Shown: positions 21,952 to 32,318 of the stretch, piece after piece
Layout of the letters: each line of letters starts with the position of its first letter
Position numbering within the stretch: position 1 is the stretch's first letter
NCBI GenBank assembly: GCA_038380435.1
Contig: JAWZYU010000024.1
Coordinates: 54,336,613 to 54,400,612, forward strand
Reading direction: 5' to 3'
DNA from: Ryuthela nishihirai
Taxonomy: Eukaryota > Arthropoda > Arachnida > Araneae > Heptathelidae
DNA: 64,000 nt
Program-made: the position numbers and the translations under genes
Notes under the pieces: generated by a model
Database searches by the model: none
The model's input: only the letters and a program-made list of their open reading frames with translations
Told to the model about the DNA's origin: nothing

Positions 21952-22044
21952 ATACATCATTAGCATAGTCTGCAGGATTCTTACGTGACATACGTTTATT
22001 TTCTTTTGAAGCCCAATCATAAATCAGGTAACCAATAACAATTG
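21950..22044 (-). CDS. UQCRQ: UQCRQ (complex III subunit QCR8), last exon
   Basis: Second coding exon of UQCRQ on the minus strand. Acceptor TTTTAATTTCAG lies at 22045-22056, and the exon reads IVIGYLIYDWASKENKRMS followed by RKNPADYANDV and a stop at 21952-21950. It contains the single membrane span (IVIGYLIYDWA) and the RKNP.DY.ND end typical of the family. With the single base carried over from the first exon it opens in frame with Pro, and the joined protein is 82 residues, the same length as human UQCRQ. The pieces are short and 5.66 kb apart, so the match in phase, length and motifs is what makes the call secure. Confidence 0.93.
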
Positions 22045-22283
22045 CTGAAATTAAAATAAAAATCGCATAAAGGATAAAGGACTTTTATATATCACTAAAA
22101 AAATTAACTGGTTTTGCTGAGGTTTTACAGAAAGCAATCAAAAAGTTCTTATACGTCTGTAGATTTCAGATTTGCATTCGTCCCTCCGAAGTTAATGCAT
22201 TATGATTTGTTTGGAGGCGTGTCTAAACTTGTCACTTTGTGTTAAAAACAAAATCTGTAACATAATTTCTCTTTGCTAGTTGG

Positions 22284-23765
22284 GTGTGTAAAGTTCAGTC
22301 TGTGAATGGTTGTTATGGAACCTATTGTAGTGGTAAAAAGATTTTACATTTTGACCATGGATACAGCTTGTGGACGACACAAAAATGCCGATTTATCATA
22401 TGGGGTATTATGCCTGTTCATATGGCAATGTTATGGGATGGCTTCAAAGACCTCCCTCCTGCAAGAAGACCGAAGGAGGCCATGAATGAGAGAACCATCG
22501 CTGCTGTTTGCGAACATGGCATGCAATGTGATATACACATTGCATGTCAAGCTGATTACACAGGATTTCCCCTGGGGACATGTGACTTTCTTTCTTCAAT
22601 TGTCATCATTTCTACCTCTAAATGTCATTTTATGTTATTATTTTATCACTAATATGTTAAACCCTCTAAAATAAAATTTTTTGTGTCATTCATATATAAA
22701 TGACATGGCTCTACATGAAAATTTTAACTTGTATATGGCCACGTCATTATATACGAGTATGACATGGCTCCAAACAAAAACACAGCATCATACATATATG
22801 TATGACTTATAACAATCCAATTACTTACAAACAACTACTACAACAACTAGCATCATTCATAAATGAATGGTGTGGCATTCAATATGATAAGGAAAACATA
22901 CATCTCCATTGAGATAATAAGTTGATTTGAGTGTGGAAACAATTATTCATCAACATTTAAAGTTGAAAGATCTGTGCCAAATGGATAGCCCACAAACTGA
23001 TAGAACAGCAAAAAAAAAAGGCTAGAGTCGACTCGTGCAAGGAGATGCTGGAAATGTTTCAGCCTAGTGACCATACATTGTCGCAGGGTGACGAGACATG
23101 GTTTCATTACTACACAACTCCCAGAAAGATCGACAACTATGTTTGGGATGCCGAATATGAACAGCTTCCCCAAATCCAACAATAAGACTTTCACTCAAGG
23201 AAGAGAACGTTCACAATATTTTTTTTTAATTCCCATGGAGTGGTAGCTGTGGACAACTTAAAAAATGACTGTAACTGGCCAATACTACAATAGCACTGTT
23301 TTCGCCCAAAATGTTTAAGGAGATGACGGAGCAGCCAGTGTCTAACAACAGGCATGTCAAAGGTTTTCCTTCTTAAGCACAATGTCAGTAGTGCTCACAA
23401 AATAATGCAAGTTATGACCTATCTAGAGCAGGAAAAAATATAAAAAAAAAAAAACAACACATATTCATCTGATCTTGCACCATGAGATTTCTGGTTGTTT
23501 CCAAAAATTAAAAAGGAACTTGCTGGGAAGCCTTTTTCAAGGTTGCAAGACTTTGCAAAAATGCATTCATTGAGAGTTGTGGAGTATTCCCCAACAGGAG
23601 TATCACCAAGCTTTCCAGAATTAATGTAAGCATCTGCAACTTTGCATAGGTGCTGGAGGGTAATCCTTTGAAGGACAATAAAAGTTTTGTGGAGGTAAGA
23701 TCAATGGTTTTTGTTCTGCAAATGCATGTCAAGAACTTTTTGAATGCCCTTTGTAATATATGGTA
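22284..23765 (+). mobile_element. Degenerate mariner-type transposon in the UQCRQ intron
   Basis: Plus-strand remnants of a mariner (DD34D-type) transposase. An N-terminal helix-turn-helix part (MNERTIAAV...ADYTGFPLGTC, ~22478-22590) is followed after a ~335 bp insertion by TIIHQHLKLKDLC, KKKARVDSCKEML, GDETWFHYY (first catalytic Asp, ~23090), and SSDLAP.DFWLFPKIKKEL (third-residue region, ~23470). Many stops and shifts. No terminal inverted repeats could be fixed. Confidence 0.72.
22590..22925. repeat. Insertion with four spaced palindromes inside the mariner
   Basis: The insertion interrupts the mariner frame. It holds four imperfect palindromes, at about 22684 (GTCATTCATATATAAATGAC), 22743, 22787 (CATACATATATGTATG) and 22851 (CATTCATAAATGAATG). 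The first two are followed by the same ATGGCTC. TGTGA/TGTGG at the joins may be a short target duplication. No coding potential. Confidence 0.5.
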
Positions 23766-23992
23766 AATGACACACTAGATACAGCAAATTTACATTTTAT
23801 ATAAAACACAATAAGATCACTATGAGATTTTCCTCCATACCTTTTATCAGGCAGAAGGAAGTTGGAGACCTAATCAGAACACACCTATAATATTCCTCAA
23901 ATATGAGTTTTCGTTTCAAATATTACTCAGTAGGCTCTATAATTATTCTCTTTTTTTCTGGGAGATTTGGGAGGGGAGTTGAATGTGGTTCC
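23766..23992. other. UQCRQ intron, unassigned
   Basis: Short stretch between the mariner remnant and the LTR-like repeat. Nothing recognised. Confidence 0.35.
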
Positions 23993-24741
23993 TGATGTGA
24001 TGGTCCACCTATTCACTTAACCAGTTTTACTTTATTTACACTATATTTATTATTTTGGGACTTTTAATTTTCAGTTGGATTATCATTTTTAATTTTTTTT
24101 TAATACTAAAGGAGTAGTGCATGCGCAACTCTTGACTATTGATTGACAGCCGCTAATGCACGCATAGAGACCCATCACAGCTAGTGTGAGCATGTGATTG
24201 GAAGTTTGATGCAAATGTACTTTCCCAGCGTGCAACACACACACACACGTGTCAGTTGCATGCGCCATATATATTAAGTGACGTTAGGTCACAGAGCTAG
24301 TAAGAGATGTAGTAGTGGAGAGAGAAAGTTAGTTTTTGTTGTTGAGTAGAGATGGAGTTAGTTGGAGAGAGCTAGTAGTTGAGAGAAAGAGCTTTTAGTT
24401 GCTCAGAACATATTGTATTCATCAGTTTATTTGGCGAGTCTTGATTTTCTGGAAATAAGCTTTTTTTTATGAAATATTTTGACTTCTCTATTTTTTCTCT
24501 TAAGCAGGATAACTGATTTGATTAAACTTTAATAATTTGACAATTCTTTTAATTAAATTCTTTGTGACTAAGAAACACAATAATAGTATTTGCATTATTT
24601 GTAACGCAACAATAATATTACCCTTATTTAACTTTATTTGGAAAGATTAATTGCCTGTCGCCTGATGCTATCCGGAAAATTAGTTTAGTTTGGATCAGTC
24701 AAAAGGTCCAAAAAAGTTTAACATACTTTTAGAGCATTACA
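23993..24741 (+). repeat. Solo-LTR-like repeat, copy 1
   Basis: Begins TGATGTGATGGTCCAC and ends TTTTAGAGCATTACA (TG...CA), with a TATA-like CATATATATTAAG near 24265 and GTTGCTCAGAA...TTTGGCGAGT before an AATAAG/AATAAA site near 24456. Second and third copies lie at 42645 (plus) and 44608 (minus). The layout fits the LTR of an unidentified retrotransposon. No 5-bp target duplication was found, so the LTR call is tentative. Confidence 0.5.
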
Positions 24742-24893
24742 TTGAACCCCCATTAACTGGTCCTTTGAATACTATGATAATCAGGTTCCAATTTAAAACC
24801 ACAAGTCATAGTAACACTGGCAAGTACATTTAAAGGCAACTCAACCGAAGCTAAAGCAATGTAGCCCTTTCACAATTATGACTAATATTTATA

Positions 24894-26357
24894 CAGGGTG
24901 AATCTGAAAAAGTGGGCAAAACTTTACGGGGTGGTAGAACGCAGCTATACGAGCAATATTCGTCATAAATGTATGGTCGGAACGCAAGCGGTGAGAAGTT
25001 AAAAGGTAGTTTTCCACTGTCACATTTAAAGAATGAACACAAGAAGGAGAGGAGATACTTCAGAAAACATTTTATTAACAGGAATGTAATTGAGGTATAT
25101 GCTCAAAGAAATTGCTCAAAAGAGCTGCCGCCAGCTGTAATGCAGGCTTCACACCTGCGGGATAGGGACTGACGCACATTTGCGAAGACACCAGGCATTT
25201 CCCGAATATCGCCGGCAACAATGGCGATCCTGGCGACTAAATCCATATCGGTTTCAATGGGGCACTCGTAGATTAGGCTTTTCATATGGCCCCACAGGAA
25301 AAAGTCCAAACACGAGAGATCCGGCGATCTTGGTGGCCAAACTATGGGACCACCTCGACCAATCCATCGCCCTGGGAACGTTGCATATAAAGTGTTCCGC
25401 ACATCTAAGCTGAAGTGTGCAGGTGCACCATCGTGCTGGAACCACATTCTCGACCTGCTGGGGGTTGGAATCGGACGCAGCAGCTCCGGAAACACCTCTT
25501 GTAGGAATGTGTTATACGATTTGCCGTCCAGATGGTGTGGCAGGAGGTATAGGCCAACCAAATGGTCATGGAGGATCTCTGCCCAAACATTTATGGAGAA
25601 CCGCTGCTGGAACGAATGAGGACGTGTGGCATGCGGGTTCGTAGATGCCGTGTGTGAATTGTGGGTATTCAAAACGCCCTCAGGGGTAAAGTGCACTAGT
25701 CCGTAAACAGAACATGTGCACCAAAATCTGGCTGCGCTGCATTCTGCTGGAGGTACCAACGTGCGAAATCGACACATAGCTGATAGTCCGCCAGTGACAA
25801 CGCTTGTACCTTCTGCGTACAATAGGGGTGCATTCCTTCCTCCTGTAACACACGGCAAACCGACATTTGGGACACGTGTACTGCACGGGAAACTGCTAGC
25901 GTGCTACATCCCGGTCGCTCTTCCACCCTATGCAGAATGTCCTCTGCAAGCTGCGGCGTCCTGACACTCCTTTCACGCCCTGCGTCTTGCATGGCCGCGC
26001 CGAAGGATCCCGTTTCACACAGCCGCCGATGCAAACGCTCGAAGGTTTTCCGAACTGGAGTGCATCTCATCGGAAACCGGTTGCGGTAACGTCTCTGTGC
26101 CTCACTTGCATTCCCGTCCGCCGCACCGTACACAAAGTGCATATCCGCCATTTCGTGGTTAGTATAACCAGCCATCCTCTCGGCAATCCACGGTAGAAAT
26201 GCCGTTGGGTGCGAGGACCGACCCTTTTATACCATTTCCAACGCCACCTAGCGGCTCGCCGTTTGCGTTCCGCCCATACTTTCTATGACAAATTTTGCTC
26301 GTATAGCTGCGTTCTACCACCCCATAAAGTTTTGCCCACTTTTTCAGATTCACCCTG
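24894..26357 (-). mobile_element. DD41D (rosa-type) Tc1/mariner transposon, copy 1
   Basis: 1464-bp element bounded by TA at 24892-24893 and 26358-26359, with terminal inverted repeats of about 90 bp starting CAGGGTGAATCTGAAAAAGT at both ends. The transposase is on the minus strand. Nothing but the two repeats and the gene fits inside, so the element is full length. It lies within the UQCRQ intron. Confidence 0.93.
25103..26175 (-). pseudogene. DD41D transposase, disrupted at the first catalytic Asp
   Basis: Cut-and-paste transposase on the minus strand from ATG at 26175 to a stop at 25103. An N-terminal helix-turn-helix region (MADMHFVYGAADGNASEAQR, then a second HTH near STLAVSRAVHVSQMSV) is followed by the catalytic domain. 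This holds VLFTD (first Asp), WFQHDGAPAHF (second) and WPPRSPDLSCLDFFLWG (third). I count 41 residues between the second and third Asp, the spacing of the rosa group. Directly after the first Asp the frame meets TAG (~25699) and then shifts by one base, so the copy is dead although the rest is open. Confidence 0.88.
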
Positions 26358-26359
26358 TA

Positions 26360-27191
26360 TATATTTGTAGCAAAAAGAGATATCAGGGTCGTAATTAGCT
26401 CCCATTAAAGGTAAAAGCTTGATTTTTTACAAGCAACAAGGGTTCTCTGTGAAATTTGTGACCAAGCATTAAAGTATTTGGGAATTTAAGAAGAGTCCAA
26501 AAATATGAAATTAAAAGTTATAATAATAATAGATTTATTCTCCATATTCAAAGTAGATACACAAATAATACAAATGAAATATTCACGAAGTATGCAATAT
26601 TTTCCATAAATATATAAAGAACGAATCAAAACACAGAGAAAAAAAAAAGTTCATGACAAAGGAGCAGTTTCATTGTCCGTTCAGGTATTAGAAAAAATTA
26701 CTATTGTACTTTTGACTTGAGGAAAAAAAATACATAATAATAATAGTAATTGGAAAAAAAGAGAATAAGTGTGATAACAACACCAAAACTAGTTGAGGTA
26801 AAAAGTGAGACAAAAATATAAAATTACAAACTCAACAGTTGTTTCCTATTTCGAACACAAAAAAAAACAAATTTCTTCCAATTTTTTTTAAAGCTATTAG
26901 TTTTTTTTTTCCATTCTTAAATCTAATTCTAAGCTATTAAAAACTTGAGGTGTCAAATAAATAAAATGTTATTTTGTAATATTTTTGTGAGGTAGTGGAA
27001 GATGAAATAATAAAAGGCCAGATTTTCTAGAATTATAAGGTAGATGAATCATCCATTGCTGATTTAGGTATAAAAAAAAAACAATATTTTAAACATATAA
27101 ATCTACCTAATAAAACAAAAATGGTCAGTATTTATCAAATTTATAGCAGAAAAGGTGTTTATGTTAAAAACAAGTGTGTATTTTGTTATAC
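26360..27191. other. UQCRQ intron, AT-rich
   Basis: Long A- and T-runs. No exon or element end recognised. Confidence 0.4.
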
Positions 27192-27204
27192 ATATGAAAC
27201 AAAT

Positions 27205-27418
27205 AAATAAAAAATAAAAATAAACACCCCCTCAAGCAGCTGCTTGCCACAGAGGTCTGACAGGAGCCTGTCAGTTTATATGCCACAGTAGGAGATCTGA
27301 GAAGATGGCAGGACCTCAGCAGAAAAACGACACACACATCCATGCCTAATCCGGGGCTCGAACCCAGGTCCCTTAGATCAGTAGCCAAGCGTGCTAACCA
27401 CTCGGCCACGGGACGGCT
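27205..27418 (-). mobile_element. SINE family A, complete copy
   Basis: Minus-strand SINE with full tRNA-like head (A box TGGCCGAGTGG, B box GGGTTCGAGCCCCGG), body and 3' end GCAGCTGCTTGAGGGGGT plus A/T-rich tail. A perfect 13-bp duplication, ATATGAAACAAAT, lies at 27192-27204 and 27419-27431. It sits in the UQCRQ intron. Confidence 0.93.
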
Positions 27419-27479
27419 ATATGAAACAAATTACTTAACCAAAATTCAGCAAAAGATCTACAGTGACATCTGGCAGCAA

Positions 27480-27600
27480 ATTATTGTCCAATGGTTGGTG
27501 TAGCTGGTACAGCGCTCTAGCATGTATCTGGAGAGTAGAGGATTGGATCCCACACTGTCGGCAATAACTTTTTCCAAATAATTATTTACTGAATTATATA
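27480..27600 (+). mobile_element. tRNA-like SINE family C fragment
   Basis: GGTGTAGCTGGTACAGCGCT (A-box-like), CTCTAGCATGTATCTGGAGAG (stem-loop arm) and GAGGATTGGATCCCAC (B-box-like), then CGGCAATAACTTTTTCC. It resembles 9745 and 40644. Confidence 0.45.
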
Positions 27601-27702
27601 CCTATAGGTAATCTATGTATTTTATTATGTATGGTATACCATCCAAGGTCACCCTGTATATTTTATTTTTTACCTTAATAGGAGAGAGAACCATTTACTT
27701 AC

Positions 27703-27856
27703 GTATTCCAATTGGCAAAACATTTTCTCTGATTCTTCTTATTGTATTGGGTATTCCTTTTGTAATCATTCCTGCAAAAGCACGTTGTTCATATGGTGAA
27801 AGTTTATAATGAATAACACCTCGAATTTTTGCTAACTGACCAAAATGAAGTCCCAT
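27703..27856 (-). CDS. UQCRQ: UQCRQ (complex III subunit QCR8), first coding exon
   Basis: Encodes the first 51 residues of UQCRQ, a small inner-membrane subunit of the mitochondrial cytochrome bc1 complex that packs near cytochrome b. The minus-strand sequence from ATG 27856 reads [20 protein letters not shown], then [19 protein letters not shown]. The LSP.EQRA and KG.PN..RR.R blocks are family hallmarks. The exon begins at 27867 after an acceptor (TATTATTTTAG), leaving 11 nt of 5' UTR. It ends at 27703 before donor GTAAGT (27702-27697), in phase 1. A further 5' UTR exon should lie upstream (above 27867). It joins to 22044-21950 to give 82 residues. Confidence 0.94.
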
Positions 27857-28164
27857 CCTTAGTTTACCTAAAATAATACAGAGAAAATTAATAATTTCAC
27901 AATGCAAAATATACATGAAAAAAGAGTTCAATGTACAATGTCCGATTTTCTCAATAGTCTTCCCTACAACTATAAGAGAATCCACATCATCCATGCATTT
28001 TAAATGTAGCCAGACCTGTATTTTTCCCTTCATTTACATATATTATTGTCCCTTACTTCCATGCTAATTTGCATAAATGTAGCTCTACTCCTTGGTGGGG
28101 CAATTTTTTTTTTCTTTGATGAGGAGTGTTCCATTCTTCTATAACCACTTTAAACCGTTTGTCT

Positions 28165-28995
28165 GATATCAATGTTCTAGGTGTTGTAAAATCATGGTGA
28201 TATTTGCCTAAAATGAGGGGCTCCCTATACCAGTCAAAATAGGAGGAAGAGAAAGCAGAGGCAGAAGATACTGCCTCTCAGCTATTTCACAAATCTATTA
28301 ACTATACCAATCTCATTAACATAGAAGCGATAAGAGACATTAGCTCTTGCAATAAAGCCCAATGTTCTGAAAGCAATCAGTAAGTAACTGCATGTGCATT
28401 CGCTGCAGCTTCTTGTTCTGATTGGCTCCAAGAAGGGAGGTAATGGAATAATCTGTGATTCTGATAGCATGAAAAGAGCTTCTCTTTCAACACTGAAGCA
28501 GAAAAAGTTTAGTAGTATGTGAGATACAGTCTCAAGTGTGATGCATGTGGCACAGTTAGGAATGTAGGCTCTACTGAGAATGTGAACTGTAGAGTTGCTG
28601 TAGAAGACACCAACTCAGAGATGACGGAGGAGGGTCCCCTTAGATCTGTGGAAGCCTCTGAGATTAGGAGCAGTGAGAGAAGGGTCAACCAGGTACCTAA
28701 AAAAAAGAATAACTGCAGTCCCTCTGCCATTGGGAAAAAATACTGGCTCGTCAGCTGCGAGACAAAAGTCTAGTAGTTGCTGAGAGAGAGAGAGGGAAAT
28801 TAGTAATGTACCTCTGACTCTCACGCGTCTCTTTCGGGGTTCAATCAGTAAGCACATTGCAAGGTATCCTACATGGGAGGGGATCCATTGGAAATGGATC
28901 ATGATGCAAGCAGAAGTGAGCTTGAACAATCTCCATGATCTTTTGAATAAGGAAGGGGTTCCAATATCAGGTCCAATTCTGAAAAGAGAAGGGGT
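28165..28995 (-). mobile_element. Non-LTR element B, copy 3
   Basis: Diverged minus-strand copy of the RNase H-bearing element. It shares the 3' UTR (GAGGGGCTCCCTATACCAGTCA), the C-terminal region (AGACACCAACTC.GAGA) and the start of the RNase H/IPSHVG region (FQWIPSHVGYLAMCLLIEP near 28870). Several frames, no intact gene. Its upstream end abuts the 3.3 kb duplication at 29008. Confidence 0.7.
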
Positions 28996-29110
28996 CATAT
29001 GACTGGATCTAGTTGTGAATATTGCTTATAATGGCACTGTATGTAATTTTCAAAGTATTAAATATCATCAAGATTTTAGGTAACATATTTTGCATTTCCA
29101 TTTTATAATA

Positions 29111-29498
29111 TAATCTGTAGTTCCCAGGTTCGAGTCCCAGCTGAGTCAGCATTGAGATTTCTCTCCGCAAAATTCCCCGCTCTGCCCACAGTCAGTAGGG
29201 GACACCAATGGGCTTGGAAAGGCCGCCGTCCATCGGATGGACGTTAAGTCGTGGCCCTGTGTGTGGGAGAACCATACCCTGTGCACATTAAAGAACACAC
29301 TGGAACAGAGTGACAGGAGACAGAGGATTGGGAGACAGATGGTAGCCAGGAGTTGACAGGAGGCTACCATCTGTCTCCCAACAGCTGTTCCAGTGGGTCC
29401 CCTTCCCTAACCTTCTCTGAGCCTTCGGAGTCCATGTGACCTGGCCATTTAGCCCATGTTGTGCAAAAAAGTGCCGCTCAGAGGTAAAACAACCCAAA
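29111..29498 (+). mobile_element. SINE family B, head-truncated (in duplication A)
   Basis: Starts inside the tRNA-like head (TAATCTGTAGTTCCCAGGTTCGAGTCCC) and runs to an AACCCAAACC tail. CCATTTTATAATA at 29098-29110 and 29499-29511 is a 13-bp target duplication. A ~55 bp internal rearrangement near 29310-29370 repeats the GGGAGACAGATGGTAGCC block in inverse. Confidence 0.85.
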
Positions 29499-29879
29499 CC
29501 ATTTTATAATAAAGAAGGTAGTCTTTCAAGCTCACACCATTAGATTACAATACTTTCAAATTATAGTCTCTCTCTGTGTCCACAAATGCTGATAGTAAGG
29601 CTTTATTTCCTTGTCCATTCATCCATTCTACGACATTTTCATTTGTAATACTAGATTTTCCTGCCATCAATATAGTTTTGTAATACTGGGCAACAAATTT
29701 TCATAGAAGTCATGCCTCTGAGATAAAAGTAACCATTTCTTAAAGATTTCTAGGTGCTGAACATGAATACGACAATGAAAAGGCAAAATTGGCTATGATT
29801 TCCTAGAAATTCACAATAGTTTCTTATATAATAATGTATTACGTACATATTGACATGTATCAGTAAAACTCCGCATCTA

Positions 29880-31495
29880 CTTCCAACGTCACTTGTTTAG
29901 GAACATCTCTGGCGAGCGTCCAACAGTAGTCAGCAAACATTGAAGTGGACCAGTTTCCCTGGTATCATTTCTCCATCATTGCAATGTCCTGGTGAAAATG
30001 TTCACTGTGCTCATCACTAACCATGCCGCAGTTGTCGGGGAAGAAATCTAAGTGGGAATGGAGAAAGTGGATCTTTAAAGATATATTGCAGCCAAGTTTG
30101 TGATACAGAGACAACATGTCCTTAACCAGTTTCTTGTAATTGTCTGCCCTGTCCCCAGGAATTTAGTTGACACCAGACAAAACATGTCCCAAACCTTTTT
30201 CTCATCACTTTGAAGTAGGTTGTCAAACATCTGGTCTCTGAACAGCTTGTAGATCTGAGGACCCACAAAAATTCCCTCTTTAATTTTTGCTTTGCTGAGT
30301 CGAGGGAATTTGTCAGCCAAGTACTTTAGAGCTGATGCAGTCTGGTCCATGGCTTTTACGAAGTTTTTCATCACACCGAGTTTGATGTGTAGGGATGGTA
30401 GCAGGATTTTGTGCATTTTAGCCAATGCTGGGTGTTCCACATTCTTCTCTCTGACCTTCAGAAATTTCCTCTGAGGCCAGTTTCTCTTCATGTAGTACAA
30501 AGTCTTTCATATATCCCAGCTGCAGACCCATCAACAGAGCCACTACCTTCAAGTCACAACAGAGATGCCAACCATACTTGCTGTATTGAAGACAGTTCAA
30601 CTGCTGTTTTAGATTGTCATAGATTTCTTTCATGTAGACAGCATGTATGGCCGGAATGGATGGAAGTGATTTCCATTATGCAGCAACACCTCCTTGAGAC
30701 TCAATTTCGAGGAATCTATGAATAGTCGCCATTATTGAGGGTCATGTTTGATTCTGAGGGCATTCATTGGGTCATCTACATTGGAGCAGAACACAAGGTC
30801 ATCTTCCTTTCTGAAGTAAGGTGCAAACTGCTCATGATGAATTCGAGATGAAGTCACTCAGACATTTTCCTTGAGAAGATTACATTGTTTAAGTGTTGAT
30901 CCAAGTAACTGCTTTGGCCTTAGACAGCTCCAGATAGTGAACAAGATCGTTCATTTCTTCTTCAGTGGGAATGTGTGGCGCAGGTGACGCACTGTGGCAG
31001 ACATATGGATCATAATGACACCGAAGGCTGTGGAGAATCTGACATCGGTTCGCCTTCCTTCTCGTCATCTGAATCGATGGAAAATTCTTTTGGAGGTTCA
31101 GGAATGGGAAGGCCTTTGCCATGCGTAACTGGTCAGAGCAGATTGTATATTCAAGTACACTATTGTCCACTTCTTTTTTCTTGTGATGCCTCCAGAAACA
31201 GGTGGGCCATGCAGAAGTAGCAGTCATTTGCACGATTGCTTGGCTCTCTCCAAACCATAGCAAAACCAACAGCATTGCCACTTTTTCACCTTTCAGCCAC
31301 TTTGGAAGATTTCTTGCACACGTACTTCAGCATATGTGTGAGATCCAGGCCTTATCCTGGTCCCCGATCTTGCATCCAAAATAAAACTTACATCACTTTC
31401 ACTATTGGAGTGATGGCCCTTTTCTTGCTTGCAAACATCACTTCCCCACAATGTAACAAAATGTATCTGCACTATTAACAAAGTTACGAGGCATC
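29880..31495 (-). pseudogene. Broken copy of a widespread uncharacterised repeat-borne protein (copy A)
   Basis: Minus strand. I recognise the block order of a protein family seen in many arthropod and cnidarian genomes, for which I know no name. Blocks: MPRNF..SADTFCYI (~31490), an ANDCYFCMAH-like Cys pair, a linker with LVHYLELSKAKA, then YFRKEDDLVFCSNVDDL, EWRLFIDSSK, SLKEVLLHNGN, HMKEIYDNL, LKVVALLMGLQLGY, WPQRKFLKVREKN, LLPSLHIKLGVMKNFVKAMD, FPRLSKAKIKEGIFVGPQI and an end like SLKIHFLHSHLDFFPDNCG...DYCW near 30000-29890. Many stops and shifts. Function unknown. The Cys pairs could bind zinc (inference). Confidence 0.65.
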
Positions 31496-32318
31496 ACTAC
31501 TGCTGAATTAAAACTGCAAGGATCACTTGTGTTGTACTTATGACTCAAGGGTAAATGGGAGTCGCTCAAAAGACTTGCTCACCCTACGAGACATCGCTTA
31601 CAACTAACAATTGCATCATCTTTTGTTTGTGATTGTAAAGCTGCAATGTCATGACAACTATATTGCATCAGACAATGATGCAATACCTCTGGGGGTTGTG
31701 GTATGGTGGGCTGATGCAATACAGCGCAATACATTGCAATCTGGAGTTTAAAATGCAGCGTTGCAAAATAGTTACCTACGTACTCAATGTGGACTGAGTT
31801 GTTTATACATGACCATCTCTGTCTCTCCAAAACAAGAGCCAATCAACAAATTTTATTGTCATTTTTGTGTTCAGCACCTCGAAATTAGTAAAGATTGGCT
31901 ATTTTCATTTCAAAGTCTTTTTGTGTGTTGCCCAGTGTAAACTATTGATTCTAATCCTTAAAAGAAAGATCCAGAACTTCCATCCATTTGGAAGGGTTGT
32001 CATCTTTGTGTGCAGCCAATCACTGGTTAGTTAAAAAATGCCTGACTTAATGGTTAGCTCTTGATGTTGTCCAATGCCCTCTTCTCTCTGAAGCTTTTGT
32101 ACTTTGATCCATGGGCTAGTTCACTGAAGTTGTGTTGTATTTGGAGGCAGTGCCAAGCACTTAAACTTCACATGAACAACACTTGTTACATTTATAGAAG
32201 TACCAAAATATAATTTAAAAACACATTGCTTTACTTTGTCTTTTCTTTATATCAGACATGTTTGTTTAGCAACATGGAATTCATCATAGAAATTAGAAAC
32301 AGATACACCAGAATCCAG

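Larger units (their letters stand above)
29008..32318. repeat. 3.3 kb segmental duplication, copy A
   Basis: 3311 bp from TCTAGTTGTGAATATTGC to ATACACCAGAATCCAG, repeated in direct orientation at 48862-52395, 19.85 kb away, with only about 1-3% differences by eye. Copy A lacks the SINE-A found in copy B. The ends show neither inverted repeats nor LTR features. It contains a SINE-B and a broken gene of an uncharacterised family. Confidence 0.92.

Noticed and set aside
22684..22870. CRISPR-like spaced palindromes
   Set aside because: Eukaryotic context, unequal spacing and non-identical units inside a transposon remnant.
29008..32318. Treating the 3.3 kb duplicated unit as an LTR or DNA transposon
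   Set aside because: Its ends lack inverted or direct terminal repeats and no target duplication was found.
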